Assembly (NCBI RefSeq): GCF_017876155.1
Contig: NZ_JAGINP010000028.1
Span: forward strand, 39,888 to 103,887
Direction of reading: 5' to 3'
Source: Azospirillum rugosum
Lineage (GTDB): Bacteria > Pseudomonadota > Alphaproteobacteria > Azospirillales > Azospirillaceae
DNA length: 64,000 nt
Part shown: one piece after another, positions 31,700 to 40,254 of the stretch
How the letters are laid out: the number at the start of each line of letters is the position of its first letter
Numbering within the stretch: the stretch's first letter is position 1
Made by a program: the position numbers and the translations under genes
Notes under the pieces: generated by a model
What the model saw: only the letters and a program-made list of their open reading frames with translations
What the model was told of the DNA's origin: nothing
Databases searched by the model: none

Positions 31700-32782
31700 T
31701 CAGCGCTCGATTTCCTTGTTCCAGCGCTGGTTCCACTCCGGGCGCTTCTCGTTGATGACGTCCCAGTCCACCAGGACGGCGTTCTTCATGTAGCCCTGGA
31801 AGGTCTCGACCAGCTTGGCCGTCTCGGCGGTCGGCTTGACGGTGGTGTTGGACGGGATCTGGCTGCCGAATTCCAGCGCCTTGGCCTGGGCTTCGGCGCC
31901 CAGCAGGAAGGCGGCCAGCTTCTGCGACAGGTCGGGCTCGCTGTTGTTGGCGACGACGCATTCGGCGACCATCAGAACGGCAGAGCCTTCCTTGGGCTGC
32001 GCGTATTCCACCGGGATGCCCTTGTCCTTCAGGGCGCCGACGGCGGTCGGGGTCAGCGGGAACATGGCCGCCTCGCCGGTCTGCACCATCTCGGAGATCT
32101 TGGCGGAGCTGGGGATGTATTCCAGCACGTTCTGGCCGATGGTGCCGCGCCACGCCTTGAAGCCCGGATCCACGTTCGCTTCGGTGCCGCCCTGGATGCG
32201 GTTGAACATCAGGAAGGCGTGCAGGCCGAAGCTGCTGCTGGCGGCCGACTGCACGACGACCTTGCCCTTGTACTTGGCGTCGGCCAGGTCCATCCAGCTG
32301 GTCGGCGGAGCCCATCCCTTCTCCTGGAACATCTTGGTGTTATAAGCGAGGCCGGTCATGCCCATGTTGACGCCGACCGCCATGTCGCCCTTCAGGCGGG
32401 AGGTCGGGTAGACCTCGTCCAGCACCGGCGAGGCGGCGGTCTTCTGGCACAGCCCCATGCCCATGGCGCGGTACATCAGCCCGTCGTCCAGGAAGACGAC
32501 GTGCATCTGCGGGTTGTCCTTCTGCGCCTGGAGCTTGGCCAGGATGTCCGACGACGTGCCCGGAACCACCACGACCTTGGCGCCGGTCGCCTTCTCGAAG
32601 GCGGGGAAGACGTGCTCGGTGTAGGTCTTCTCCATCGTGCCGCCGTTCATGCCGATGTAGAGCGTCTTGCTCTGCGCGGCGGCGGTGCCGGCGAATCCCG
32701 CGACCAGGGCGGTTGAGAGAAGGGCGGTGGAGAGAAGGGCGGTGGAGAGAAGGGCGGCGCGGAGCGTGCTGGCTTTGGACAT
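31700..32782 (-). CDS. Polyamine-type ABC substrate-binding protein
   Basis: 360 aa periplasmic protein. The signal peptide contains a threefold LLSTA repeat before cleavage near AAAQS. The mature part is a PotD-like fold (TLYIGMNGGTMEKTYTEHVF, GLAYNTKMFQEKGWAPPTSW, LLGAEAQAKALEFGSQIPSN). It is the last gene of the leftward operon whose ATPase begins at 38597, so it is separated from its ATPase and permeases by the three oxidase genes. The ligand is likely the substrate of that oxidase, an amino-acid-derived compound such as an opine or imino acid; this is inference. Confidence 0.88.
   Translation of the reverse strand: MSKASTLRAALLSTALLSTALLSTALVAGFAGTAAAQSKTLYIGMNGGTMEKTYTEHVFPAFEKATGAKVVVVPGTSSDILAKLQAQKDNPQMHVVFLDDGLMYRAMGMGLCQKTAASPVLDEVYPTSRLKGDMAVGVNMGMTGLAYNTKMFQEKGWAPPTSWMDLADAKYKGKVVVQSAASSSFGLHAFLMFNRIQGGTEANVDPGFKAWRGTIGQNVLEYIPSSAKISEMVQTGEAAMFPLTPTAVGALKDKGIPVEYAQPKEGSAVLMVAECVVANNSEPDLSQKLAAFLLGAEAQAKALEFGSQIPSNTTVKPTAETAKLVETFQGYMKNAVLVDWDVINEKRPEWNQRWNKEIER
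32706..32750 (-). repeat. Tandem 15-base repeat in signal peptide
   Basis: Three consecutive copies of a 15-base unit AGGGCGGTKGAGAGA (32706-32720, 32721-32735, 32736-32750) encode the repeated LLSTA segments of the binding-protein signal peptide. The unit length is a multiple of three, so loss or gain of a copy keeps the frame and only changes the hydrophobic core length. Confidence 0.9.
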
Positions 32783-32812
32783 GACGTGAACCTCCTTATC
32801 GTTGTTTGAACT

Positions 32813-33964
32813 TCAATGACCGGCGGGGGCCGCGACGCTGAGCGCCGGGTCGGCCTTGGCGAAGCGGGTGATGGAAAAGGCGTCGAGCGGGGCGGAGCTG
32901 TGGCCGTCGCGCACCAGTTCGGCCAGCGCCTCGCCCACCGCCGGGCCGATCTGGAAGCCGGCGCCGGAGAAACCGAAGGCGTGGAACAGGCCGGGCGTCG
33001 TCGCGCTGGCGCCGATGATCGGGTTGCGGTCGGGGGTGTAGCCCTCCACGCCCGTCCAGGTGCGGATGACGTGCGCGTGGCGCAGCTGCGGGAACAGGTC
33101 CACCGCTTCCCCCATCAGGGTCAGCACGGCGTTGCGCGCGGGGCGGGCGCGGTCGGCGTCCAGCGCGAAGCCGCGCCCGCCGCCGACCACCACGTTGCCG
33201 CGCTCCACCTGCCGGCCGTAGACGCCGCCGCCCTCCACCCCGATGTTTACGTCGAGGAAGCGCGGCAGCGGCTCCGTTACCGCCATGCAGGGATGGGCGG
33301 AGGAGAGCGGCACCGGTTCGCCGAAGCTTTCCGCCAGTCGGCCGGACCAGGCGCCGGAGCAGTTGAGGAGGATGCGGGCGCGGATTTCCAGACTGTCGCC
33401 GCTGCGCAGAAGGAAGCCGGTGCCGGTGCGCTCCACATGGTCGACGGGCGTCTGCTCCCGCACGACGGCGCCGGCTTTGGCGGCGGCGCGGGCGAAGGCG
33501 GGGGAGACGAGGCGCGGGTTGGCGTGCCCGTCCTCCGGGCAGAGGGAGCCGCCGACCGCCCGGTCGCCCAGCGCCGGGTAGCGCGCGCGGAAGGCCTCCC
33601 CCGCGATGATCTCCAGCCCCAGACCGAACGGCTCCACCTTCTTGTTGTAGGCGACCAGGGAGGCGAGGTCGGCCTCGCTGCGCGCCAGCTTCAGGTGGCC
33701 GGAGCGCACATACTCCCCGTCGATCCCGACCAGCTCCGGCAGGCGGCCCCAGATGGCGTGGGAGCGCTGGGAGAGCGGAAGCTGCTCCGGCGGGCGGCCC
33801 TGGCGGCGCACGCCGCCGTAGTTCACGCCGCTCGCCTTGGCGCCGCACCAGTCGCGCTCCAGCAGGGCGACTTTGAAGCCCATGCGGGTCAGGAACAGCG
33901 CGGCCGACCCGCCGACGATGCCGCCGCCGACGATGGCGACGTCCGTTTCCAGGCGTTCGGTCAT
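32813..33964 (-). CDS. FAD-dependent oxidase, small catalytic subunit (HcnC/OoxB-like, DAO family)
   Basis: 383 aa D-amino-acid-oxidase-type flavoprotein. The Rossmann GGGIVGG (13-19) begins the protein, ALLERDWCGAKAS binds the FAD, and the C-terminal RTWTGVEGYTPDRNPIIG and GFSGAGFQIGPAVGEA segments are family hallmarks. It is the third subunit of the set with the two genes upstream, overlapping by 4 bases (ATGA). Such heterotrimers oxidise secondary or primary amino acids: opine/octopine oxidase, D-hydroxyproline dehydrogenase and hydrogen-cyanide synthase. The sequence does not say which. ABC importer genes in the same operon favour catabolism over cyanide production. Confidence 0.85.
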   Translation of the reverse strand: MTERLETDVAIVGGGIVGGSAALFLTRMGFKVALLERDWCGAKASGVNYGGVRRQGRPPEQLPLSQRSHAIWGRLPELVGIDGEYVRSGHLKLARSEADLASLVAYNKKVEPFGLGLEIIAGEAFRARYPALGDRAVGGSLCPEDGHANPRLVSPAFARAAAKAGAVVREQTPVDHVERTGTGFLLRSGDSLEIRARILLNCSGAWSGRLAESFGEPVPLSSAHPCMAVTEPLPRFLDVNIGVEGGGVYGRQVERGNVVVGGGRGFALDADRARPARNAVLTLMGEAVDLFPQLRHAHVIRTWTGVEGYTPDRNPIIGASATTPGLFHAFGFSGAGFQIGPAVGEALAELVRDGHSSAPLDAFSITRFAKADPALSVAAPAGH

Positions 33965-35349
33965 GGCGCGGCCTCCTTGTCGAGGATGCCGGCGGAGAAG
34001 GGCAGCGGCTTCACCGGGGGCTGTCCGCGCAGGCGGCCCACCGCGTCCGGGCCGGTGCCCAGCGCCTGGGAGAGGATCTCCGCCGCCGCGGCGCCGCACA
34101 TGCGGCCCTGGCAGCGGCCCATGCCGACGCGGGTCAGCGCCTTCAGGCGGTTGATCTCCGCCGCCTCGCCGTCGCGCGCGGCCTTGCGCAGGGTGCCGGC
34201 GCTGACCTCCTCGCAACGGCAGACCGGCGTGTCGTCGGGCACCGCGGCCGCCCAGTCGGTGGGGAAGGGGAAGGCGTCGGTCAGCGCCCGGCGGAAGCGG
34301 GCGGAGGCGGCGAGATTTTGCTCCAGAAGGGCCGCGCGGGTGGAGTCCACGGGGCGGCCGAGGTCTTCCAGCAGGGCGAGTGCTGCGCGCTCCCCCGCCA
34401 TCTCCGCGGCGTCCGCACCGGCGATGCCGGCGCTGTCGCCCGCCACATAGACCCCGGCGACGGAGGTGCGGCCGGCGGCGCTGCGCTCCGGCACCCAGGC
34501 GCGGTCCATGGCGTCGAAACGGAACCGGCAGCCGGCGAGGTCGGCGAGCTGGGTTTCCGGCCGCAGGCCGAGCCCGAAGGCGACGGCGTCGCAGGCCGTG
34601 CGCTGCTCCCGGCCGTTGCGGCGCCAGACCAGCGCCTCCACGCGGTCGGCGCCCTCGATACGGACTGGGCGGACGCCGCTGTGCACCGGCACGCCGTGGG
34701 CGCGCAGCCAGCCGACGTAATAGACGCCCTTGGCGAAGGTCGCCGGGTCGCGCAACATGCCGGGCACGGCCCGCGCCTGGTCGGCGAAGCCGGAGGTGTC
34801 GAGCACCCCCGCCACCGTTGCCCCGGCCTTGGCGTACTGGTAGGCGACGAGGTAGAGCAGCGGCCCGGTGCCGAGGAACAGCACGCGCGATCCCACGGCG
34901 CAGCCCTGGAACTTCAGCGCGACCTGGGAGCCGCCCAGCGTGAAGACGCCGGGCGTCGTCCAGCCGGGGAAGGGCAGCACGCGGTCTGTGGCGCCGGGCG
35001 CCAGGATCAGGTGGGAGAAGGGCACCGTTTCCGACCGGCCGTCACGGGCTACGTCCAGCGCGCTGTTTTCCACATTCCAGACCAGCGAGCGCGGGCGGTA
35101 GTCCACCGCGGGCAGGATGTCGGCCATGGCGCGGTGCAGGGCGTCGGCCTTGCCGGCCTCGAATCCGTAGAGGGCGCGCTTGGGGCGCTGGAACCCCTCG
35201 GGCGGCTGGCGGTAGATCTGGCCGCCCCAGCGGGCCGCCTCGTCGATCACCAGCGGGCGCAGGCCGGCGGCGACCAGCGTCTCCGCCGCGCGCACCCCGG
35301 CGGGGCCGGCGCCGACGATGATCGGGGGATGAACCGGGGCGTCCGTCAT
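33961..35349 (-). CDS. FAD/NAD(P)-dependent oxidoreductase subunit with BFD-type Fe-S domain (HcnB/OoxA-like)
   Basis: 462 aa. Two dinucleotide folds: GAGPAGV near residues 13-19 and GTGPLLYLVAYQYA near 165-175, with an ATG-like APGATDRVLPFPG segment between them. The C-terminal domain has a BFD-like [2Fe-2S] cysteine set: CRCEEVSAG and then GRCQGRMCG (C-x-C ... C-x4-C). It passes electrons between the ferredoxin-like subunit (35346-35642) and the catalytic subunit. Start ATG 35349 overlaps the stop of the upstream gene; a longer extension is rejected because it reads through the small gene and repeat. Confidence 0.87.
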   Translation of the reverse strand: MTDAPVHPPIIVGAGPAGVRAAETLVAAGLRPLVIDEAARWGGQIYRQPPEGFQRPKRALYGFEAGKADALHRAMADILPAVDYRPRSLVWNVENSALDVARDGRSETVPFSHLILAPGATDRVLPFPGWTTPGVFTLGGSQVALKFQGCAVGSRVLFLGTGPLLYLVAYQYAKAGATVAGVLDTSGFADQARAVPGMLRDPATFAKGVYYVGWLRAHGVPVHSGVRPVRIEGADRVEALVWRRNGREQRTACDAVAFGLGLRPETQLADLAGCRFRFDAMDRAWVPERSAAGRTSVAGVYVAGDSAGIAGADAAEMAGERAALALLEDLGRPVDSTRAALLEQNLAASARFRRALTDAFPFPTDWAAAVPDDTPVCRCEEVSAGTLRKAARDGEAAEINRLKALTRVGMGRCQGRMCGAAAAEILSQALGTGPDAVGRLRGQPPVKPLPFSAGILDKEAAP

Positions 35350-35642
35350 GGCTGGGCTCCGGGCTGGGCTCCGGTGACGACGTGCATGCCGGGCTCGATG
35401 AAATTGGAGCAGGCGCGCAGGCGGCGGCCGTCCTCCAGCCGGACCCAGCAGTCCTGGCAGGCGCCCATCAGGCAGAAGCCGGCGCGGGGCTGGCCGCTGA
35501 ACTCCGACCGGCGCAGCTGTTCCCCGTTGGTCAGCAGGGCGGTCAGGATGGTGTCGCCCTCCAGGGCCTCGCAGGGGCGCCCGTCGAGGACGAAGGGCAC
35601 CGCGCGCCGGCTCGTCTCGGCGACACGCTGAAGAAGGGGCAT
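35346..35642 (-). CDS. [2Fe-2S] ferredoxin-like subunit (HcnA/OoxC-like)
   Basis: 98 aa, an N-terminal-type [2Fe-2S] ferredoxin domain. Cluster ligands are C57, C62, C65 (GFCLMGACQDCWV) and C77 (RRLRACSNF). The size and motif are those of HcnA and the small subunit of opine or hydroxyproline oxidase. It is the first of three coupled oxidase genes (ATGA overlap with the next). Confidence 0.85.
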   Translation of the reverse strand: MPLLQRVAETSRRAVPFVLDGRPCEALEGDTILTALLTNGEQLRRSEFSGQPRAGFCLMGACQDCWVRLEDGRRLRACSNFIEPGMHVVTGAQPGAQP

Positions 35643-35712
35643 GGGAGTGTCTGTCTCCGCGTCGTAATCGGGGTGATCGGATGAAGAACTTCTGTCTACA
35701 GCGTGGTATTTC

Positions 35713-35740
35713 CGTCATCCCCGCCTTCGCGGGGATGACG
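35713..35740. repeat. Perfect palindromic repeat unit (hairpin)
   Basis: CGTCATCCCCG (35713-35723), loop CCTTCG, CGGGGATGACG (35730-35740). One unit of the family at 2445 and 15645, here as a single perfect hairpin. It lies in the 159-base gap between the PotC-like permease and the ferredoxin-like subunit within the operon and may attenuate transcription between importer and oxidase genes. Confidence 0.75.
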
Positions 35741-35801
35741 AAGGCACTGAAATTGAAAGCTCTTCTCCGTATCTGTTCCCCCCTGATGTTTTTGGGCCGG
35801 C

Positions 35802-36596
35802 TTATTTCTGGCCGACCAGGATCCGGTCGAGGCCGTACACGCGGTCGAGCAGCAGGGCCGCCGCCGCGGTGATGCCGATGATCAGCGCCGAGACGGCCGC
35901 CATCATCGGGTCGATGGATTCGGTGGCGTACATGTACATCCGCACCGGCAGCGTCACCGTGGACGGCGAGGTGATGAAGATGGACATGGTCAGCTCGTCG
36001 AAGCTGTTGATGAAGGCCAGCAGCCAGCCGCCGGTGACGCCCGGCAGGATCATCGGCAGGGTGACGCGGCGGAACACGGTGACCTCGCTGGCGCCCAGCG
36101 AATAGGCCGCCTGCTCCACGCTGCGGTCGAAGCCGCTGATGGCGGCGAGCAGAAGGCGCATCACGTAGGGCGTGACGATCACCACATGCGCCGCGACCAG
36201 CCAGCCGAAGCTGCCCGTCGCCCCGACCACCGCGAACAGGCGCAGCATGGCGACGCCCAGCACCAGGTGCGGGATGATCAGCGGCGACAGGAACAGCGCG
36301 TTCAGGAAGCCGCGGCCGGGAAACTCCCACCGCCCGATGGCGAGTGCGGCGGGCACCGCCGCGCCGACCGAGATGCTGGCGGCCAGCACGGCCAGCCACA
36401 GGCTGTTCCAAAAGGACTGCATGAAGTCCGAATGGGCGAAGATCGCCTGGAACCAGCGCAACGAGAGGCCCTTGGTCGGCAGGCTCAGCGTGTTTTCCGG
36501 CGTGAAGGCGACCAGGCACACGATGACCAGCGGCGCCAGCATGAAGACGACGACCAGCGTGTGGAAGAGGATGGCGAGCGGACCGTTCTTCGTCAT
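35802..36596 (-). CDS. Polyamine-type ABC transporter permease (PotC-like)
   Basis: 264 aa inner-membrane subunit from the ATG at 36596 (an upstream in-frame start lies inside the preceding gene). About six helices, starting PLAILFHTLVVVFMLAPLVI. EAA-type loop SVEQAAYSLGASEVTVFRRV at about 170-190. It follows the PotB-like gene by 7 bases. It belongs to the operon with the flavin oxidase genes. Confidence 0.9.
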   Translation of the reverse strand: MTKNGPLAILFHTLVVVFMLAPLVIVCLVAFTPENTLSLPTKGLSLRWFQAIFAHSDFMQSFWNSLWLAVLAASISVGAAVPAALAIGRWEFPGRGFLNALFLSPLIIPHLVLGVAMLRLFAVVGATGSFGWLVAAHVVIVTPYVMRLLLAAISGFDRSVEQAAYSLGASEVTVFRRVTLPMILPGVTGGWLLAFINSFDELTMSIFITSPSTVTLPVRMYMYATESIDPMMAAVSALIIGITAAAALLLDRVYGLDRILVGQK

Positions 36597-36603
36597 GGCG
36601 CCG

Positions 36604-37512
36604 TCACCCCATCCGCTTGCGGTAATGGCCGTCCACCACATGGTGGTAGGTCAGCATCACGATCAGGTTGGCGACCAGCAGGATCACGGCGATGGCGGCG
36701 CCCAGCGGCCAGTTCAGCTCGCCTAGATACTGGTCGTAGACCACGGTGGCGACCATCTTCAGCCGCCGCCCGCCGAGCAGGCCGGGAATGGCGAAGGCGC
36801 TGGCGCTGAGGCCGAAGACGATCAGGCTTCCCGACAGGATGCCCGGCAGGATCTGCGGCGCGATCACCCGGAGCATGGTGGTGGAACGCGACGCGCCGAA
36901 GGACAAGGCCGCCTGCTCCACCGCCGGGTCGAGCTTCTGCAGCGAGGTCCAGACCGGGATGACCATGAAGGGCAGCATGATGTGGACCAGCGCCACCACC
37001 ACCGTGCCCTCGCTGTAGAGCAGCCGGGTGCGGCCGATGCCGACGGCCTGGAGGATCATGTTCACGACCCCGTCAGGGCCCAGCAGCATGCTCCACCCGA
37101 AGGCGCGCACGACCACCGACACCAGAAGCGGCGCCAGGACCACCAGCAGGAAGACGCTGCGCCAGGGGTTGCGCATGCGGCTGAGGATCAGCGCCTCCGG
37201 CACCCCGATCACCGCGCAGATCGCGGTGGCGAGCGCCGCCACGCGGAAGGTGCGCAGGAAGATCTCCAGGTAATAGCCGTCGGTCAGCACCTCGGCGTAG
37301 TGGCTGAGCGTGAATCCGTGGGTGCGGCCGGTGGCGTGCTCGTATTCGTTGAAGGACAGCAGGAAGGTCAGCAGCAGCGGCGTCAGGACCAGGGCGGCGA
37401 ACAGGAGAGTCGCCGGCCCGGCCATCAGCGCCGGAGCGAAGCGCTGGGCGAGGCCGGGGGATGGGGCCTTTTCGGAGACCGGGGCGGCCGTATCGGTGGA
37501 CAGGCTGCTCAT
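36604..37512 (-). CDS. Polyamine-type ABC transporter permease (PotB-like)
   Basis: 302 aa inner-membrane subunit with a polar 25-residue N-terminus before the first helix (MAGPATLLFAALVLTPLLLT). EAA-type loop AVEQAALSFGASRSTTMLRV at about 200-220, and VVVRAFGWSMLLGPDGVVN in the conserved core. The ATG overlaps the ATPase stop by 4 bases (ATGA). The region upstream in frame is antisense-like and is rejected. Confidence 0.9.
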   Translation of the reverse strand: MSSLSTDTAAPVSEKAPSPGLAQRFAPALMAGPATLLFAALVLTPLLLTFLLSFNEYEHATGRTHGFTLSHYAEVLTDGYYLEIFLRTFRVAALATAICAVIGVPEALILSRMRNPWRSVFLLVVLAPLLVSVVVRAFGWSMLLGPDGVVNMILQAVGIGRTRLLYSEGTVVVALVHIMLPFMVIPVWTSLQKLDPAVEQAALSFGASRSTTMLRVIAPQILPGILSGSLIVFGLSASAFAIPGLLGGRRLKMVATVVYDQYLGELNWPLGAAIAVILLVANLIVMLTYHHVVDGHYRKRMG

Positions 37513-38597
37513 TCCAGCGACTCCAGCTCCGGGGCGGCGGGCATGGCGCCGCGGTGGACGCGGACCACGGCGGCCGGCCAGTCCACCCCGACCGGCGCGC
37601 CGGGGTCGAGCGGCGCCTCCCCGTCGTTGGTCGCCACGGCCATCAGGGGGCCGAGCGGCCCGTCCAGGTGGTAGAGCCACTGGCTGCCCAGGAAGAAGCG
37701 GTCGGTGACGCGGCCCTGGAGGCGACCCTGGCCGGCGGGGGTGAGGCGCAGCTTCTCCGGCCGGATGCACAGCACGACCGTCTCGCCCATCGACAGGCCG
37801 TCGGCCGGTACGTCCGCGGGCATGCCGGCGAGCGACACCGTGGCGCGGCCGTCGCCGACCGCCGACACGGTGCCCGGCAGCATGTTGGTCTTGCCGACGA
37901 AGCGGGAGATGAACTCCGTCTCCGGATGCTCGTAGATGCGGTAGGGCTGGTCGATCTGGGTGATGCGGCCGGATTCCATCACCACCACGCGGTCGCTGAT
38001 GGAGAAGGCCTCCGCCTGGTCGTGGGTGACCATGATGGTGGTGGTGCCGACCTTGCGCTGGATGTCGCGCAGCTCGAACTGCATGGCCTCGCGCAGCTTG
38101 GCGTCGAGGTTGGACAGCGGCTCGTCCAGCAGCAGCACCGGCGGGCGGATGACGATGGCGCGGGCCAGCGCCACGCGCTGCCGCTGGCCGCCCGACAGCT
38201 CCCGCGGGTAGCGGCCGGCGTGCTTGTCCAGGTGGACCAGGGCCAGCGCCTCCTCCACCAGGGCCGCGCGCTCCGATTTGGGCACGCGCTTCATCTCCAG
38301 CCCGAAGCTGACGTTGTCGAACACCGTCATGTGCGGGAACAGCGCGTAGCTCTGGAACACGATGCCCAGGCCGCGGCTGTTCGGCTTGGTCCGGGTGATG
38401 TCGCGCCCGTCCAGTTCGATGGTGCCGCTGGTCACGTCCACGAAGCCGGCGATCATCTGGAGCGTCGTCGTCTTGCCGCAGCCGGACGGCCCGAGCAGGG
38501 AGACGAATTCCCCCTTCTCCACGGAGAGGGTCACGTTGCCGACCGCCTCGAACGAGCCGTAGCGCTTGGTGACGTTGCGCAGTGTGAGGAAGGACAC
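37509..38597 (-). CDS. Polyamine-type ABC transporter ATPase (PotA-like)
   Basis: 362 aa. Walker A GPSGCGKTT, signature LSGGQRQRVALARAI, Walker B LLLDEPLSNLD and switch His in MVTHDQAEAF, then a TOBE-type domain (about 265-362, with VVLCIRPEKLRLT). First gene of the leftward operon ATPase, PotB-like, PotC-like, Fe-S subunit, flavin subunit, oxidase, binding protein. Its promoter faces the divergent IclR gene, where a palindromic operator lies. Confidence 0.92.
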   Translation of the reverse strand: MSFLTLRNVTKRYGSFEAVGNVTLSVEKGEFVSLLGPSGCGKTTTLQMIAGFVDVTSGTIELDGRDITRTKPNSRGLGIVFQSYALFPHMTVFDNVSFGLEMKRVPKSERAALVEEALALVHLDKHAGRYPRELSGGQRQRVALARAIVIRPPVLLLDEPLSNLDAKLREAMQFELRDIQRKVGTTTIMVTHDQAEAFSISDRVVVMESGRITQIDQPYRIYEHPETEFISRFVGKTNMLPGTVSAVGDGRATVSLAGMPADVPADGLSMGETVVLCIRPEKLRLTPAGQGRLQGRVTDRFFLGSQWLYHLDGPLGPLMAVATNDGEAPLDPGAPVGVDWPAAVVRVHRGAMPAAPELESLE

Positions 38598-38675
38598 GGG
38601 CCGGGTCTCCCTGGGAGCGAACGTTTAGCCGTCTGCCCATGATCGTTTTCCCGGATTGCGGGGTCGGTCAACGAG

Positions 38676-38725
38676 CTTTTTCATATGCGGAAAAGAATTT
38701 GCGATTCATTCCGATATGCGGAATG
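38676..38725. promoter_or_regulatory. IclR operator pair in divergent promoter
   Basis: A perfect 19-base palindrome CATTCCG-ATATG-CGGAATG (38707-38725) and, 31 bases to the left (about three helical turns), a degraded copy with the same ATATGCGGAAAA right half (38683-38694). Both lie between the IclR gene and the ABC/oxidase operon. IclR dimers bind such AT-centred palindromes, often as side-by-side pairs. Confidence 0.65.
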
Positions 38726-38767
38726 GTGGCGCGAAGATCAGCGATGCGGATTTCAGGGAGGAAAAAG

Positions 38768-39601
38768 ATGGCCGCCGATGATGCAGGCGCGAAGACGAGT
38801 TTGCAGCGCGGCCTGGCGATCCTGCGGGTGCTGGCGGAGGCGGATGAGTCCGCGGCGGAATCCGGGATGCGGCTGACCGACATCGCCCGCGCGCTGGATC
38901 TGACGCCGCCGACGGTCCATCGGATTCTGAAGACGCTGCTGGACGAGGGCATGGTGGAGGCCGACAAGGCGACCAAGCGCTACCGGCTTGGCATCGACTT
39001 CTTCGCGCTGGCCGCGCGGGCGGGGAATCCGGGCAACCTGCGCGACGTCTGCCGGCCGATCATCCTGCGCCTGTCGGCGACTCTGCGGGACACGATCTTC
39101 CTGCTGGTGCGCAGCGGCTTCGACGCCGTGTGCCTGGACCGCAGCGAGGGGCCGGTGCCCATCCGCTCCTTCACCGGGGACATCGGCGGGCGGATCGCGC
39201 TGGGCATCGGGCAGGGCAGCATCTCCATCCTCGCCTTCCTGCCGGAGGAGGAGCGGGAGGAGGTCATCCGCTTCAACCTGCCGCGCATGCACGGGCTGGG
39301 CTTCCTGGACGAGGTGTATCTGCGCACGGAGATCGCGCGGGTGCGGGAGCTTGGCTACGCCAGCCGCTCCACCGGGTTGCTGCCGGGCATGGCCGGCGTG
39401 GCGGTGCCGATCCTCGACCAGCAGGGCCACGCCGTCGCCGCGATCAGCGTCGGCACCATCGCGGAGCGGCTGAACGACGACCGGCTGCCGGTCGTCGTGG
39501 ACATCCTGAAGCGCGAGGCGGCCGGGGTCAGCCGCCTGATCAGCCCCTTCGACCCGGTGCTGCGCCGCCCCGCCTCCGTGCTGGGGGGCAGCGGGCCGTA
39601 A
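38768..39601 (+). CDS. IclR family transcriptional regulator
   Basis: 277 aa. Start ATG 38768 with AGGGAGG (38755-38761) 6 bases upstream; the upstream in-frame extension overlaps the operator and is rejected. N-terminal winged helix about 10-75 (SLQRGLAILRVL, LTPPTVHRILKTL) and C-terminal effector domain about 90-260 (RDTIFLLVRSGFDAVCLD, GRIALGIGQGS, GVAVPILDQQGHAVAAISVGT). Divergent from the importer/oxidase operon with shared operators, so it probably controls the operon in response to its substrate. Confidence 0.92.
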   Translation: MAADDAGAKTSLQRGLAILRVLAEADESAAESGMRLTDIARALDLTPPTVHRILKTLLDEGMVEADKATKRYRLGIDFFALAARAGNPGNLRDVCRPIILRLSATLRDTIFLLVRSGFDAVCLDRSEGPVPIRSFTGDIGGRIALGIGQGSISILAFLPEEEREEVIRFNLPRMHGLGFLDEVYLRTEIARVRELGYASRSTGLLPGMAGVAVPILDQQGHAVAAISVGTIAERLNDDRLPVVVDILKREAAGVSRLISPFDPVLRRPASVLGGSGP

Positions 39602-39604
39602 CGG

Positions 39605-40000
39605 TTACGGGGTGCTCTCGGGCGCCGGTTCGGCGAGGCGCCCCTCTTCGGCCTTGTGGACGTACTGGGAGCTGACGATCCAGCCCTTCAGCGGGCGCAG
39701 CAGCGCCAGGCACCCGCCCAGCAGCATCGGCAGGGAGGTGACCAGATGGACCCAGATCGGCGGCTCGTGAACGATTTCGAGCCAGCCGGCGAAGGCGACC
39801 ACCGGGAAGCTGACGATCGACATCACGAAGAAGGCCGGCCCGTCCGCCGGGTCGGCGAAGGAGAAGTCCAGCCCGCACACCTCGCAACGCGGCGCGATGG
39901 TCAGGAAACCCTTGAAGATGTGGCCCTTGCCGCAACGCGGGCAGAGTCCGCGCAGGCCCGTCTGGGCGGGCGGAAGGACGGGGTAGTCGGGTTCGGTCAT
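39605..40000 (-). CDS. DUF983 family membrane protein
   Basis: 131 aa. Two CxxC pairs near the N-terminus, CPRCGKG (20-26) and CEVCG (39-43), suggest a zinc ribbon; two hydrophobic helices follow (about 57-75 and 85-105). This matches the DUF983 family, whose function is unknown; several members lie near cytochrome oxidase or CtaG genes, which is not the case here. It ends 4 bases from the convergent IclR gene. Confidence 0.8.
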   Translation of the reverse strand: MTEPDYPVLPPAQTGLRGLCPRCGKGHIFKGFLTIAPRCEVCGLDFSFADPADGPAFFVMSIVSFPVVAFAGWLEIVHEPPIWVHLVTSLPMLLGGCLALLRPLKGWIVSSQYVHKAEEGRLAEPAPESTP

Positions 40001-40254
40001 GCTGGTGGCCTCCGCTGGGACGTCCGGTCCGGCGGCTTTCGCCTTTGGTCCGGCCGAGGTGGCGGTTCCGTGCCCCACAAAATGCAGGCAATGCATCCAA
40101 CCGCCCGATGATGGCGCTAATGTATGGCGACGCGCGGCCGCTTGCAACGTATATGTATGGATTATGGCGGCCACTTTCATGTGCGTGGGCGGAGTTCCAT
40201 ACAATACAGGAGCGCTTTATCCATACAATATGGTGGGCAGAGGGTCGCGGGCAT
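40001..40254. promoter_or_regulatory. Intergenic region with repeated CCATACA / TGTATGG sites
   Basis: No gene is seen between the DUF983 start and the repeat at 40255. The region is AT-richer than its surroundings and carries TGTATGG at 40121-40127 and 40154-40160, and its inverse CCATACA at 40197-40203 and 40221-40227. Four half-sites of one heptamer suggest an unidentified regulator. This is weak evidence. Confidence 0.35.

Noticed and set aside
34380..34943. Arg/Pro-rich 187-aa open frame on the plus strand
   Set aside because: Antisense to the flavin subunit of the oxidase and almost entirely Arg, Pro, Ala and Gly.
32813..35642. Calling the oxidase set hydrogen cyanide synthase hcnABC
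   Set aside because: The subunit order matches, but the operon includes an importer and an IclR regulator, which fits catabolism; opine or imino-acid oxidases share the same architecture. The specific name is not supported.
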